A DNA stretch of 64,000 nt from Paenibacillus sp. RC334 (GTDB lineage: Bacteria; Bacillota; Bacilli; Paenibacillales; Paenibacillaceae): assembly GCF_030034735.1 (NCBI RefSeq), contig NZ_CP125370.1:1426001-1490000 (forward strand), written 5' to 3'. The notes under the pieces are model-generated. The model was not told where the DNA came from. It worked only from the letters and a program-made list of their open reading frames with translations, and ran no database searches. Below are positions 26,080 to 34,314 of the stretch, piece after piece. A program made the position numbers and the translations under genes. The stretch's first letter is position 1; every line of letters starts with the position of its first letter.

Positions 26080-29000
26080 ATGCTGGACGGTAAAAAATCT
26101 TACCTGATCAGTATCACCGCCCTTTTTTCTAAAAAGGGCTATGAACTGGCATTTGGTACAGACATGATCTTGGATACACAGCGGGATACGCGTTACCATC
26201 TGTCTGCTCCTGTGAATAGTACGTACCGAACGCTGAGGCAGGATACGTTAAAGAATGCATCCAAAGCTCCATATTCCGCTACAAGTTTATTCGGGAGAGA
26301 TTGGAGAGAGGCAGCGATTGCTGGTGAATTCGAGGGTCAAACCGTGGAAGCCGTTCACTCGACCATTGTATCTTACCTATCAGATATTCACAGGCATTTT
26401 AGAGGAGAACTCAGACAGAAAGTGCAGCAACCATCACGTTCTACAGCGTCAGATGCGCGTTGGAAAATGGGTAGCAAGATCCATTCCATGGAACATGCAG
26501 ATTCTATACAGCAGGGATATAGGCAGGAGTCCATTCAGGCTGATTTTATTTTTAATGCGGTGCAGGAAGAAGACGCAGTTTCTGAAATAAGGCAGCAGGT
26601 AGAGGCTTCAAGTGATGCTTATGAATCCGGGAAGGCTTTCTCTATTTATGAGGGAGTTTTTGATGCAAGCTCTGGATCTGAGCATCGACAGGGTGACGGA
26701 TCTCCCTCTTCTGAATCTGCAATTCATGGAGAAACGGTGAAGCAGGGAGACAACGTTGAACAACAGACGGTTATTCATCAGATATTTCAGGATCGAGAAG
26801 TAGTGGTAGAACAGCAAAACGCGGCTGAAAGCCTTGCGATGGAAACTCTCTTCCAGCCAGCAAGTGAGGCGTTGCGCTATCGAACCGATATTCGGGATGC
26901 CCTGATTGAGACATCAGAGTCCAGTGTGAAGGAACAGATTTTGGATTCGGACGAAATCAACGATTTAACAAAAGCCGGGAAGCTTGAACAGGTAGTCGGG
27001 ACTATTCCCGATGATTTGCGAGAGACAGAGGCTAGAGCCAAGGATGATAATGCTCCCATGGAAGCTCGTATGGCGAAGTCCGACAAAAGCGAGGATGTCA
27101 TCATAGATTGGCAGGTGTCTGTCAATCAGCGCCAATTTAAGGATTCCACCGACGAACATAGCACTGCTGCATTGATGCGTTCCGGCACTGGTGCTGAACA
27201 TGAACGAATGGGCGTAACAGAGTTGAGTCATGACAAGCCAATGATGATTCAAGAGTCTGCCACAGGTAATCGTATTTATCCTCAAGTTGCTACGGAGTCT
27301 CAAGGCATGCTGGCTAAAGAGATCCGCTCTGTATATGGCGAACAAGCGATGGAATGGGTTGAAGCGGGAATGGAAAGTAGTCTGCCAGAGGGCTTGCAGC
27401 AAGTTGACGTACCAGCCACACCAAGCTCGATTGAAAGTGTAATTCATCGAATGCAGGAGACTTTGAACGGCGGTTCACTGGAGGGGGTTCAAGGTCATTC
27501 GATGACAGGAAGCATGGAATCATCTGATGGCACGATAGGTGTGCAGACAGAAATGGTTACAAGCGGTTTCACTTCCTCAGGCCGGGACAGTTTGAACGAG
27601 CCTGCGAGCGTGGCTAGCTACAATAATGAACAAGTCTATCCTATCAGTCTAAATCAGTATAGAGCAGCTTCTCCATACGACGACTCCAAAGCTCAGCCAG
27701 TGGAGCGGAGCAGTACAGCTTATATTCATGCCTCCACAGATGCCGACAATGAACATTTGAGTTCGGGTATCCTTGAGCATCACGCGACGTTAGACGACTC
27801 TCAGCGTGGAGAGCGGATATATGTCAGTGAAGAAGGAGAGTTGGACGATCTTGGTTCTGCCCGTTTTAATGGCTTGGAGTTGGATGGGCAGCATGGAGAG
27901 TTGCTTGCAGCTCATGTTCTGAGAGAAATGATTGCAGAGTCTCCTGAAATCAGCAAGATGGCTCGAATGCTCCGGATTATGTATGGTGAGCAAGCGATAG
28001 AGCTGATTGAAGCAGGCATTGAAAATATTGTGGCAGAGGCTGTGAAGGAAGGGACAACTCAGGCTTCGGTAGATCTAATTACAGATAGCGTCATTCATCA
28101 GTTGGAAACATCATTGGGTGATGGTTCGCTGGAAGCTATCCAGATTCGTTCGGATCAAGCCAATATTGAGCATACCGAAGGAACGTTACAAACGAACGCT
28201 GAACAAGGAAGCAAGTCTTCTGCTGAAAAGGGACAGCTTACAAATTCCGAATCCGGTAACTCCTTCTCTTCTAAGGAAGGTGCGTATCATGCGATGGAAC
28301 ATGCAGAAAGACGCATGTCTGCCGAAGCTGAATACCAGGCATTGGGCAAGGCACTTATTAGCTCGGATTGTGCGAATGTCATGATACAGGACACGGAAAC
28401 AGGCAGAACCTTCTCTAGCACTACAGGTGTCACGGATTCCATGGAACAGGGCGTTCTCCAATCGTTTACGGATGGTGAATACAGTCATTTGGAGAGGGCA
28501 GCCATGAGCGCTGGAAACTTTGATGCAACGGAGTCAGGGCCACTGGAAAGTGCACAGTATATTGGGGAATTGGATGCGGAGAAAGTGGCGTTGGTTCCAG
28601 CAGAGCGAACAAGCATTGAGAGCTTGGAAGCGGAAAAAGTCGTGCTGGTTCCGTCGGATCGGATAAGTATAGAGAGTCTGGGAGCAGAGAAAGTCGCGCT
28701 GATTCCGTCGGAACGTGTAAGCATTGTGAGCGTGGAAGCCGATCGGCATGAGGTCAAAGCTGGCGAGCTCTTAGAACAGATGAAGGAAGCTGATGTGACT
28801 TCATTGGAGCACGCTTTTGTCTATCCGGATATTCAAGCCGGTGTTATCACTAGCGGCACTTGTGCAGACAGCCAAGAGAATAATCAGGTCTCCGATGCTG
28901 TTCTCGTTGACGGAGAGCAAGCAGCCTCTATGGAATCGGTTCGCGAGACGATTACAGATGAGATCGATCAGGCGAACAGCATCATGAGAACGAATGAGGC

Positions 29001-29586
29001 TGTGATCGAGCAGGTGCATGGACAAGGTAACAATGTTGAAAATGTACGTGAAGCCATATGGGTACACGGGGAAGGCTCCAGTGGTGAGAAGCAGACCTAC
29101 ACCAGTGTCAGAGACGATCTTGAAACAGCCACGCTAGGAGATATCAGCAAAATGGTGGATATTCAGGAGCTGGAACAAGGCCAAGCCAACGAACAAACGT
29201 TGGAAGCAGTGGTGCCTGCTCATACCGATGCAGAGCCTATTTTAAAAATAGAAGAAACCGACCTGCATGCTATATCTGAAGGTACTCGTAAGAAGAAGGT
29301 CATGTCTACAAATATTGAGGATGAACACCAACAAGCTAGCAGAAAGAAAAAGGTAATAAAAACACAGATTACAGATGCAGAAGAGGGTACACGTTTGAAA
29401 AAAACAGCTACTGTTCGTATCGAAGCTCCAGAGTCAGCCAAGCGGCATAAAACCCTGAAGACGGTGATTGGGACTCCATCCGAAGCTACGAATCAATCGG
29501 TACCAGGCATGCCTAAACGAAAAATATGGATGATTATGGGCAAGATCGCTTCTTGGAACATTTGGAACTGGAAGAAGACAAGGTAG
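26080..29586 (+). CDS. Very large acidic, repeat-containing fibre-like protein (3' end frameshifted)
   Basis: 1168 residues rich in Glu, Ser, Ala and Gln, with few aromatic residues and no TM segment, so largely disordered or extended. Only the first 60 residues look folded. It has two copies of a block of about 65 residues (YGEQAMEWVEAGMES ... and YGEQAIELIEAGIEN ..., 216 residues apart) and a triple 18-residue repeat near residues 832-885. The C-terminus turns basic (KKKVMST, RKKKVIKTQI, RLKKTATVRI: three more short repeats). The last 20 residues are Trp-rich and look out of frame; a -1 shift near 29520 leads into the gene at 29526. ATG 26080 follows AAAGGAGGTC. It could be a flexible spacer or fibre; an internal ruler role cannot be excluded. 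Confidence 0.6.
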   Translation: MLDGKKSYLISITALFSKKGYELAFGTDMILDTQRDTRYHLSAPVNSTYRTLRQDTLKNASKAPYSATSLFGRDWREAAIAGEFEGQTVEAVHSTIVSYLSDIHRHFRGELRQKVQQPSRSTASDARWKMGSKIHSMEHADSIQQGYRQESIQADFIFNAVQEEDAVSEIRQQVEASSDAYESGKAFSIYEGVFDASSGSEHRQGDGSPSSESAIHGETVKQGDNVEQQTVIHQIFQDREVVVEQQNAAESLAMETLFQPASEALRYRTDIRDALIETSESSVKEQILDSDEINDLTKAGKLEQVVGTIPDDLRETEARAKDDNAPMEARMAKSDKSEDVIIDWQVSVNQRQFKDSTDEHSTAALMRSGTGAEHERMGVTELSHDKPMMIQESATGNRIYPQVATESQGMLAKEIRSVYGEQAMEWVEAGMESSLPEGLQQVDVPATPSSIESVIHRMQETLNGGSLEGVQGHSMTGSMESSDGTIGVQTEMVTSGFTSSGRDSLNEPASVASYNNEQVYPISLNQYRAASPYDDSKAQPVERSSTAYIHASTDADNEHLSSGILEHHATLDDSQRGERIYVSEEGELDDLGSARFNGLELDGQHGELLAAHVLREMIAESPEISKMARMLRIMYGEQAIELIEAGIENIVAEAVKEGTTQASVDLITDSVIHQLETSLGDGSLEAIQIRSDQANIEHTEGTLQTNAEQGSKSSAEKGQLTNSESGNSFSSKEGAYHAMEHAERRMSAEAEYQALGKALISSDCANVMIQDTETGRTFSSTTGVTDSMEQGVLQSFTDGEYSHLERAAMSAGNFDATESGPLESAQYIGELDAEKVALVPAERTSIESLEAEKVVLVPSDRISIESLGAEKVALIPSERVSIVSVEADRHEVKAGELLEQMKEADVTSLEHAFVYPDIQAGVITSGTCADSQENNQVSDAVLVDGEQAASMESVRETITDEIDQANSIMRTNEAVIEQVHGQGNNVENVREAIWVHGEGSSGEKQTYTSVRDDLETATLGDISKMVDIQELEQGQANEQTLEAVVPAHTDAEPILKIEETDLHAISEGTRKKKVMSTNIEDEHQQASRKKKVIKTQITDAEEGTRLKKTATVRIEAPESAKRHKTLKTVIGTPSEATNQSVPGMPKRKIWMIMGKIASWNIWNWKKTR
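27304..28150 (+). repeat. Two-copy internal duplication in the acidic fibre gene
   Basis: About 27304-27500 and 27952-28150 encode related 65-residue blocks: IRSVYGEQAMEWVEAGMES against LRIMYGEQAIELIEAGIEN, and VIHRMQETLNGGSLEGVQ against VIHQLETSLGDGSLEAIQ. The copies are 648 bases apart. Confidence 0.7.
28573..28734 (+). repeat. Triple 54-base tandem repeat
   Basis: Three direct units encode DAEKVALVPAERTSIESL, EAEKVVLVPSDRISIESL and GAEKVALIPSERVSIVSV. Nucleotide copies have diverged at wobble positions, so the expansion is not recent. Confidence 0.85.
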
Positions 29587-30688
29587 GTGATAGAAATCTC
29601 ATGGGGATTTACAAGAAATGGAGTGGATTGATTTTTGATGATGCGTTCCAAAGTGGAGAAATCCATTCCCGCTACCAATTATCTCCGACAACGGCTTGTA
29701 CCCTGGATACAGGCTTGCAGCAGTTTATCATGTCCCACACAGAACCGGAAACCATGCTTTTGTTTGATGCACCAAAGGATGAGCCTACCCTGCTGTTAGA
29801 AGTTACTGCTGACTATGTTCCTATTGCATATGGTGACGAAGGGGGGATTGTCATCTGGCAGGATGGCTACCATCGGCTGGAATTCCTGGAGAGTAAGGAT
29901 ACGACAACCCGGGAGTATAGCCGATGGCGGGCAGAGAAGAAGGGCAATCGATGGATTTTTTATGCTGATCGCGGATTGGGGTGGGAGCTATTTGACTCGG
30001 CTGATCTGTCGGCTGAAAAAATAGGTGTCCTCTTAAAAAATCCACAACGTGATGAATATGAAAAACTTGGTTTAGAGAGGCTTGTGTTATGTAAAAGCAA
30101 CAAAATAACGATGGGAAATTTGCCAGAAGGCTATTCCGTGTTTTTATGCGATCCCGACGGATATGCTATTGCCTCCTCTAAAGTAGAGCCTACGTGGACA
30201 GGGGTACATTTGGAGCTTCCGACGATGCCCTTTAGCGGAATGCTGAGGGTTTATGATGAAAATGGAGTTCTTTTATCGAGCCTTGGCGAAATGGATATGT
30301 ACGGTGGTGATCTGTATCTGTATGGTACCGATCTTCGTGTGCTGTGGAAGGATAAAGAGCTTAGTTTAAGCGGGGAAACCTACCTGGGCACGATGTATGA
30401 CAATACCATTCAGGTTCAGATGGAGCTATATAATCCCTCGAAAAATAAGAAGTCCGAGCAGATCTCCATGGGTATCCTGAAATATCTGGAGGAATTTGGT
30501 TATGAATGGGCGGACTTGAGCCATGATGATGGGTCAGATCATCCGCAAGGGGATTATATGCAGCGACTCCCTATGGGGACTCTCCCCCCCCCGACGGCAA
30601 GATGAAATTCTGGATGAAGATAGAGCGCAAAAATGAGCACTTTGGCATCAAGCCGCTTCATTTTATTTTGGATATTACTCATATATAA
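29526..30688 (+). CDS. Tail fibre/baseplate protein continuing the acidic fibre frame (second frameshift at a C9 tract)
   Basis: A frame of 359 residues runs to a stop at 30605, overlapping the previous gene by 61 bases without a good ribosome site. It is likely the true C-terminal domain of the acidic fibre, reached by one added A in CGAAAAATATGG near 29520. At its end a run of nine C (30584-30592) breaks the frame. With ten C it continues as DGKMKFWMKIERKNEHFGIK to 30688, just before the next ribosome site. The middle is beta-rich (GGIVIWQDGYHRLEF, GNRWIFYADRGLGWELF), like a lectin or DUF1349-type sandwich. The corrected product with the upstream gene would be about 1536 residues. Function unknown; probably receptor-facing. 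Confidence 0.55.
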
Positions 30689-30702
30689 GGAGGTGTTGGA
30701 TT

Positions 30703-31536
30703 TTGGCTGGTACGAAGATGACGTTGCGCAGATATGGAAATGAACTAATCTATTGGAACGAGCAGGAGATTATTGTGGATCAGGCCTACCTGGACAAGCA
30801 TAAAGACTTGTACATCCGTCTGACACATCCTTATATATTGGGTACAAAGATGCTGGACGTATATCTGAATGGGCAGCATTTGCTGGTTCAGGGTGGATAT
30901 GAAGAAGTGGACGAAAACACGATTCGTCTCGATTTGGGCACATACCCGCTGGAGCATCCATTGGCAGGGCAGCACATTCCTCTCGTGATTAATGATGAAA
31001 TATACATCCGCACCTGGAAGGCTGAGTATCGTCAAGGGGGCGGAAGCGGTATTGATGATCTCAGGTTCAAAAGGCTGGAGGAAGAAATTGTATCGGCCCG
31101 TAAATATACGGAGCGTGATGTCCTGTTTCATCGTCTGGATGACAGGCTGGATTATATTCAGGAGCGGGCAGAGGTCAAAACGATGGTATTTGTGCTGGAA
31201 CGGATTCCGCTGGGTCCCTGTAAATATGAAATGAGATTCCCCTTCGAAGGTAAGATCAGAGAAATATATGCTTCTTGCGGAGCGTACGGGACAAGTAAGA
31301 GTGAGTTTTCCATTGAAAAATGCTCACAGTTCGACTATGAAACGTTGCCGAACTGGACTAATATTTTCACCCGCAACCTGACCATTCATGCAGGTGAGAA
31401 ATCCAGTAATACGAGCAACTTACCCTATGTTCTGTCCGATCCTCTGATTCATAAAAATGATCATTTTCGTATTTACACTCATGTGGCAGGCGAAGGCTTA
31501 AGAGGCTTGACACTAGAAATTGTCGTTACTATATAA
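30703..31536 (+). CDS. Tail protein with NGQxL beta module and coiled coil
   Basis: 277 residues from TTG 30703 (AAGGAGGTG 8-9 bases upstream). Order: an N-terminal beta module (LDVYLNGQHLLVQGGYEEVD ... IRLDLG), a Gly-rich hinge (QGGGSG), a helical stretch about 118-155 (DLRFKRLEEEIVSARKYTER) that looks like a trimeric coiled coil, and a C-terminal beta domain. This plan is typical of short fibre or fibre-joint proteins. Last gene of the second operon; a new promoter variant follows. No similarity that I can name. Confidence 0.6.
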   Translation: MAGTKMTLRRYGNELIYWNEQEIIVDQAYLDKHKDLYIRLTHPYILGTKMLDVYLNGQHLLVQGGYEEVDENTIRLDLGTYPLEHPLAGQHIPLVINDEIYIRTWKAEYRQGGGSGIDDLRFKRLEEEIVSARKYTERDVLFHRLDDRLDYIQERAEVKTMVFVLERIPLGPCKYEMRFPFEGKIREIYASCGAYGTSKSEFSIEKCSQFDYETLPNWTNIFTRNLTIHAGEKSSNTSNLPYVLSDPLIHKNDHFRIYTHVAGEGLRGLTLEIVVTI

Positions 31537-31591
31537 GATGGAAAATAAAGTAAAAATTAATGATTTACAACAAAATATTACTACAGTATCG

Positions 31592-31621
31592 GATAAGAAG
31601 GCATCAAGCAAACTTATATTG
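31592..31621 (+). promoter_or_regulatory. Cluster promoter motif, variant copy 4
   Basis: GATAA at 31592-31596, 16 bases, CTTATATTG at 31613-31621 (the last A of the motif is C). It is the only copy differing in the -10-like half and also differs in the -35-like half (GATAA, not GTTAA). It precedes the gene at 31680 by about 60 bases. It may be a weaker promoter. Confidence 0.55.
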
Positions 31622-31679
31622 CATTCGTAACAAAACATAAAAGAGGATTTTGCAAAATCCCGACAAGGAGAGGTATGTT

Positions 31680-32900
31680 ATGGCAGAAACAAGAGGTATT
31701 GCGAGATTTCGTGGTGAGCAATTGAACAACAAACTGTTGCGGAATCAACATTTTGACGAAGCGAACAAGATTGCAGAGAAGTACATTGACCTCCAGTTTC
31801 ATAATCACCGTGAAATTTTGGAAGACACCAAGATTGATGTATTTGTACAGGTTAATGAAAAAGCGGTTGCTGGCAGCACACAACTGGATGTATCGGGCGA
31901 TATCGGTACAAGAGCTGTCTCGACCGGAGCCAAGGTGGAGGGTGTCGTACTGACCGAGAAGGTGCAGCTTCGCGCCGCTGGTACAGATAGCCCGATTGGA
32001 GACAGCGATTCTGACGTGGTATACGGTCGTCTTGAAGAAAGTAAAGGCAGCTACCTTCTGAAATTTTATAGTGTAGAAGGGGGCAAAGAGCAGCCTTATA
32101 CATTTGATGCAAAAGCGAACAAGATTGATTATCGTTTCGTGATTCGCACGAATTTGTCTGTCATTCCTTCGGATGCGATCATTCAAGGCGGTAGCGGATT
32201 CGTGGAAGGGGCCACCGATGCCAAAGCCTATATGAACCTGATTCAGCTGATGAAGGATGTGTATGGTTCGACCGGTACGCTGGACAATGACGGTAATTCG
32301 AATCTGGTAGTTTCTATTCAAGATCAGATTCGCCAGGAGGCACAAGATCGCCAAGATGCGGATCAGGCGATTCGGGATCAGTTGGCGTCTGCTACAGGCG
32401 CACAACTGATCGGGGTTGCGACAGATCCGAACTATAGCGGAGTGACTTTACAGTTGGCTCTCAGCCATTTGGCGCAGCGCTTGAAATCTTCTGAGGATTT
32501 GATGAATGGAATTAATGACCGGGATGCAGATTCTTCAAATGGTTACTTCAAAGCAGGTGCTTTTGGTAATGCGGAAGGTCGTATTCTTGATTTGGAGAAG
32601 GCGGCAGATGCCGCGTTCAAAGCATTAAGTGTGAAAGTGGGCACTATCGAAGCTGCGGATGAAGAAGAGGTATTTGAAGCAGTTGGGGGCGAGACGGAAT
32701 ACACTCTAAAAAAGGGAAAAGCCAAAGACAAAACGGTACATCTGGCCATCAACGGGCAGCTCCAAACACCAGGTATTAACTTTACCTATATCAAGGATGT
32801 CAGCGGATTGATTACAGGCTTTAACTTTACGCCGGATACGTTGAAGGTTGTCGAAGATGTACCAGATGTTTTGTTCATTCAGTATAAAAAGGCTGAATAA
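31680..32900 (+). CDS. Fibre-like tail structural protein
   Basis: 406 residues from ATG 31680 (AAGGAGAGG 7 bases upstream; a TTG 30 bases earlier has none). The N-terminal part has helices and beta segments (RFRGEQLNNKLLRNQHFDEANKIAEKYI). A heptad-like region about 215-245 (IQDQIRQEAQDRQDADQAIR) suggests a coiled coil. The C-terminal 75 residues are a beta module (VHLAINGQLQTPGINFTYI ... VLFIQYKK) of the kind recurring in this cluster. It is flanked by its own promoter variant and a hairpin, so it may be made separately from its neighbours. A trimeric fibre shaft is the likeliest role. Confidence 0.6.
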   Translation: MAETRGIARFRGEQLNNKLLRNQHFDEANKIAEKYIDLQFHNHREILEDTKIDVFVQVNEKAVAGSTQLDVSGDIGTRAVSTGAKVEGVVLTEKVQLRAAGTDSPIGDSDSDVVYGRLEESKGSYLLKFYSVEGGKEQPYTFDAKANKIDYRFVIRTNLSVIPSDAIIQGGSGFVEGATDAKAYMNLIQLMKDVYGSTGTLDNDGNSNLVVSIQDQIRQEAQDRQDADQAIRDQLASATGAQLIGVATDPNYSGVTLQLALSHLAQRLKSSEDLMNGINDRDADSSNGYFKAGAFGNAEGRILDLEKAADAAFKALSVKVGTIEAADEEEVFEAVGGETEYTLKKGKAKDKTVHLAINGQLQTPGINFTYIKDVSGLITGFNFTPDTLKVVEDVPDVLFIQYKKAE

Positions 32901-32958
32901 GCAATAAGCAGGCTTAATCCTATTTTAACTCTATATCCATCAGCTTGAGCTATAGCAG

Positions 32959-33012
32959 CACCCCTTAGAAGCGTTGAACGAGTGTATGCTCATTCGTAGC
33001 AGCTAAGGGGTG
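32959..33012 (+). terminator. Hairpin after the fibre gene
   Basis: CACCCCTTAG (32959-32968) pairs with CTAAGGGGTG (33003-33012), with an inner ACGAGTG/CATTCGT pair. Only a weak T-rich tail follows, so termination may be partial. No gene is seen between 32901 and 33165. Confidence 0.6.
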
Positions 33013-33064
33013 TATTTATGTCTACTACCTCTAAAGAATTTTGTATGCTTTATCTCCGCAGAAT

Positions 33065-33095
33065 GTTAGTTTTCGATTCAAGTTACTTATATTGA
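33065..33095 (+). promoter_or_regulatory. Cluster promoter motif, copy 5 (large fibre operon)
   Basis: GTTAG at 33065-33069, 16 bases, CTTATATTGA at 33086-33095, exact in the second half. It precedes the unit 33166-41096. Confidence 0.72.
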
Positions 33096-33165
33096 GTATG
33101 CCATGAGGAACGTGGCGAAAGGTTTTATTTTATTTTATCTTTTCTAAAATGAAGGAGGAAAAAAC

Positions 33166-33660
33166 ATGCCAGCACCAGCAGTATCATGGCTTAAAACAGA
33201 CAACGTAACAACATTGTCAAAATGGGAGATCGGGACGATAGACGCAGGATCTTCTTCTCCATCCCTGGGTGTACTTATTTGGAACAACCGGGGAAATGTA
33301 AACACTGACTTCTCTACGATGACCAATTGTACCATTACGACCAAGGATAGCTCAGGTGGGGATAGTGGGGAGCTGGTACTGAATACATGGATTCAGGTAC
33401 GTGTGGATAGTATGGCAGAATCCAGCTTTACTTCTATTGGCGGGACAGCGACGAAGGTCATTCAGGCGGGCGGGAATACGGTCAATTCCAAGGGAACCTT
33501 TTCGCCGGGAAACAAGGAAATTCTGGGCGTTATCAACGATGGCTCCGTAGGGAACTCCAAAGGCAATTACACACAAGTGACACTACAAGCAAGCGTTCCA
33601 GCTACAGCTACGGCAGGAAACGTTAACTTTTTGACACGTGTGGCCTATCAATACGTCTAA
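33166..33660 (+). CDS. Small beta-sandwich tail protein
   Basis: 164 residues, rich in Thr, Ser, Asn, Gly and Val, with no charged clusters and no Cys except one. It starts PAPAVSWLKTDNVTTLSKWE and has alternating hydrophobic strands to the end (NVNFLTRVAYQYV). The C-terminal portion of the GLUG protein at 34299 has a similar strand pattern, so both may carry a domain for docking on the same core. Excellent ribosome site (AAGGAGG). First gene of the large fibre operon. It could be a highly expressed fibre or tip decoration; there is no recognised family. Confidence 0.6.
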   Translation: MPAPAVSWLKTDNVTTLSKWEIGTIDAGSSSPSLGVLIWNNRGNVNTDFSTMTNCTITTKDSSGGDSGELVLNTWIQVRVDSMAESSFTSIGGTATKVIQAGGNTVNSKGTFSPGNKEILGVINDGSVGNSKGNYTQVTLQASVPATATAGNVNFLTRVAYQYV

Positions 33661-33696
33661 CAACTGATATCCAATACAATGGGAGGAAGAATATCT

Positions 33697-34314
33697 ATGT
33701 TTGCACAATGTAACGGATATTCTCCTGTGTCACAGGATTTTATTTGGCTGGGTGAGTACACAGACGGTACTCACCTTTCTGAGTATGATTTTGTCACTCA
33801 GGCAGAAAACAGCTTTTACGCCATTCAAAGAGATAAATTGATTCGCTTTGGTATGGTTGGGCACGGTCAAACTTTTTTCTTTGAAAGTGACGGTATTTTC
33901 AAATTGGCTGGCAGGATGGTGGAGCTGGTATATTCAACGCCGGACAAAGACTATAACCTGACGGGTAACGTGTTTCAATCCTACAGAGACATTATTTCAT
34001 ATAAGGATGCGGAGGCATCTGGATTACCCAATTATAGCCCTGCTGCGGCTGGAGAAAAAGGTGTAATGAGTAGTACGATTACCCAATTTAATTTTGGATA
34101 TAAGGCGGCACTTCTGTTTGACCATGTTGAATTTCATGTCAAAGCGATCTGTAAGATTCCATTCAACGCACCCGTTCATATGGCATTGAGACTAGTATCC
34201 AATACGGAACTGAATGGTAAATTACAGGTCAAGGTAAACGGCTTGGTTACTCAGGAATTCAGTGCTCCATTAAAACCCGATATCGGAGGTGAATTGAATT
34301 GGCTGGTTCAGTAA
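33697..34314 (+). CDS. Tail protein of unknown role upstream of the GLUG fibre
   Basis: 205 residues from ATG 33697. The upstream ATG at 33679 is rejected because GGAGGA lies just after it and 9 bases before 33697. The protein is beta-rich with aromatic residues (LIRFGMVGHGQTFFFES, YNLTGNVFQSYRDII). It overlaps the next gene by 16 bases, so the two are coupled and probably form one subassembly, for example a fibre base. No recognised domain. Confidence 0.6.
   Translation: MFAQCNGYSPVSQDFIWLGEYTDGTHLSEYDFVTQAENSFYAIQRDKLIRFGMVGHGQTFFFESDGIFKLAGRMVELVYSTPDKDYNLTGNVFQSYRDIISYKDAEASGLPNYSPAAAGEKGVMSSTITQFNFGYKAALLFDHVEFHVKAICKIPFNAPVHMALRLVSNTELNGKLQVKVNGLVTQEFSAPLKPDIGGELNWLVQ

Noticed and set aside
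26080..29586. The large acidic protein as the tape measure
   Set aside because: It lies after the hub and baseplate genes, has no TM segments or typical tape-measure ending, and is low-complexity; kept only as an alternative.
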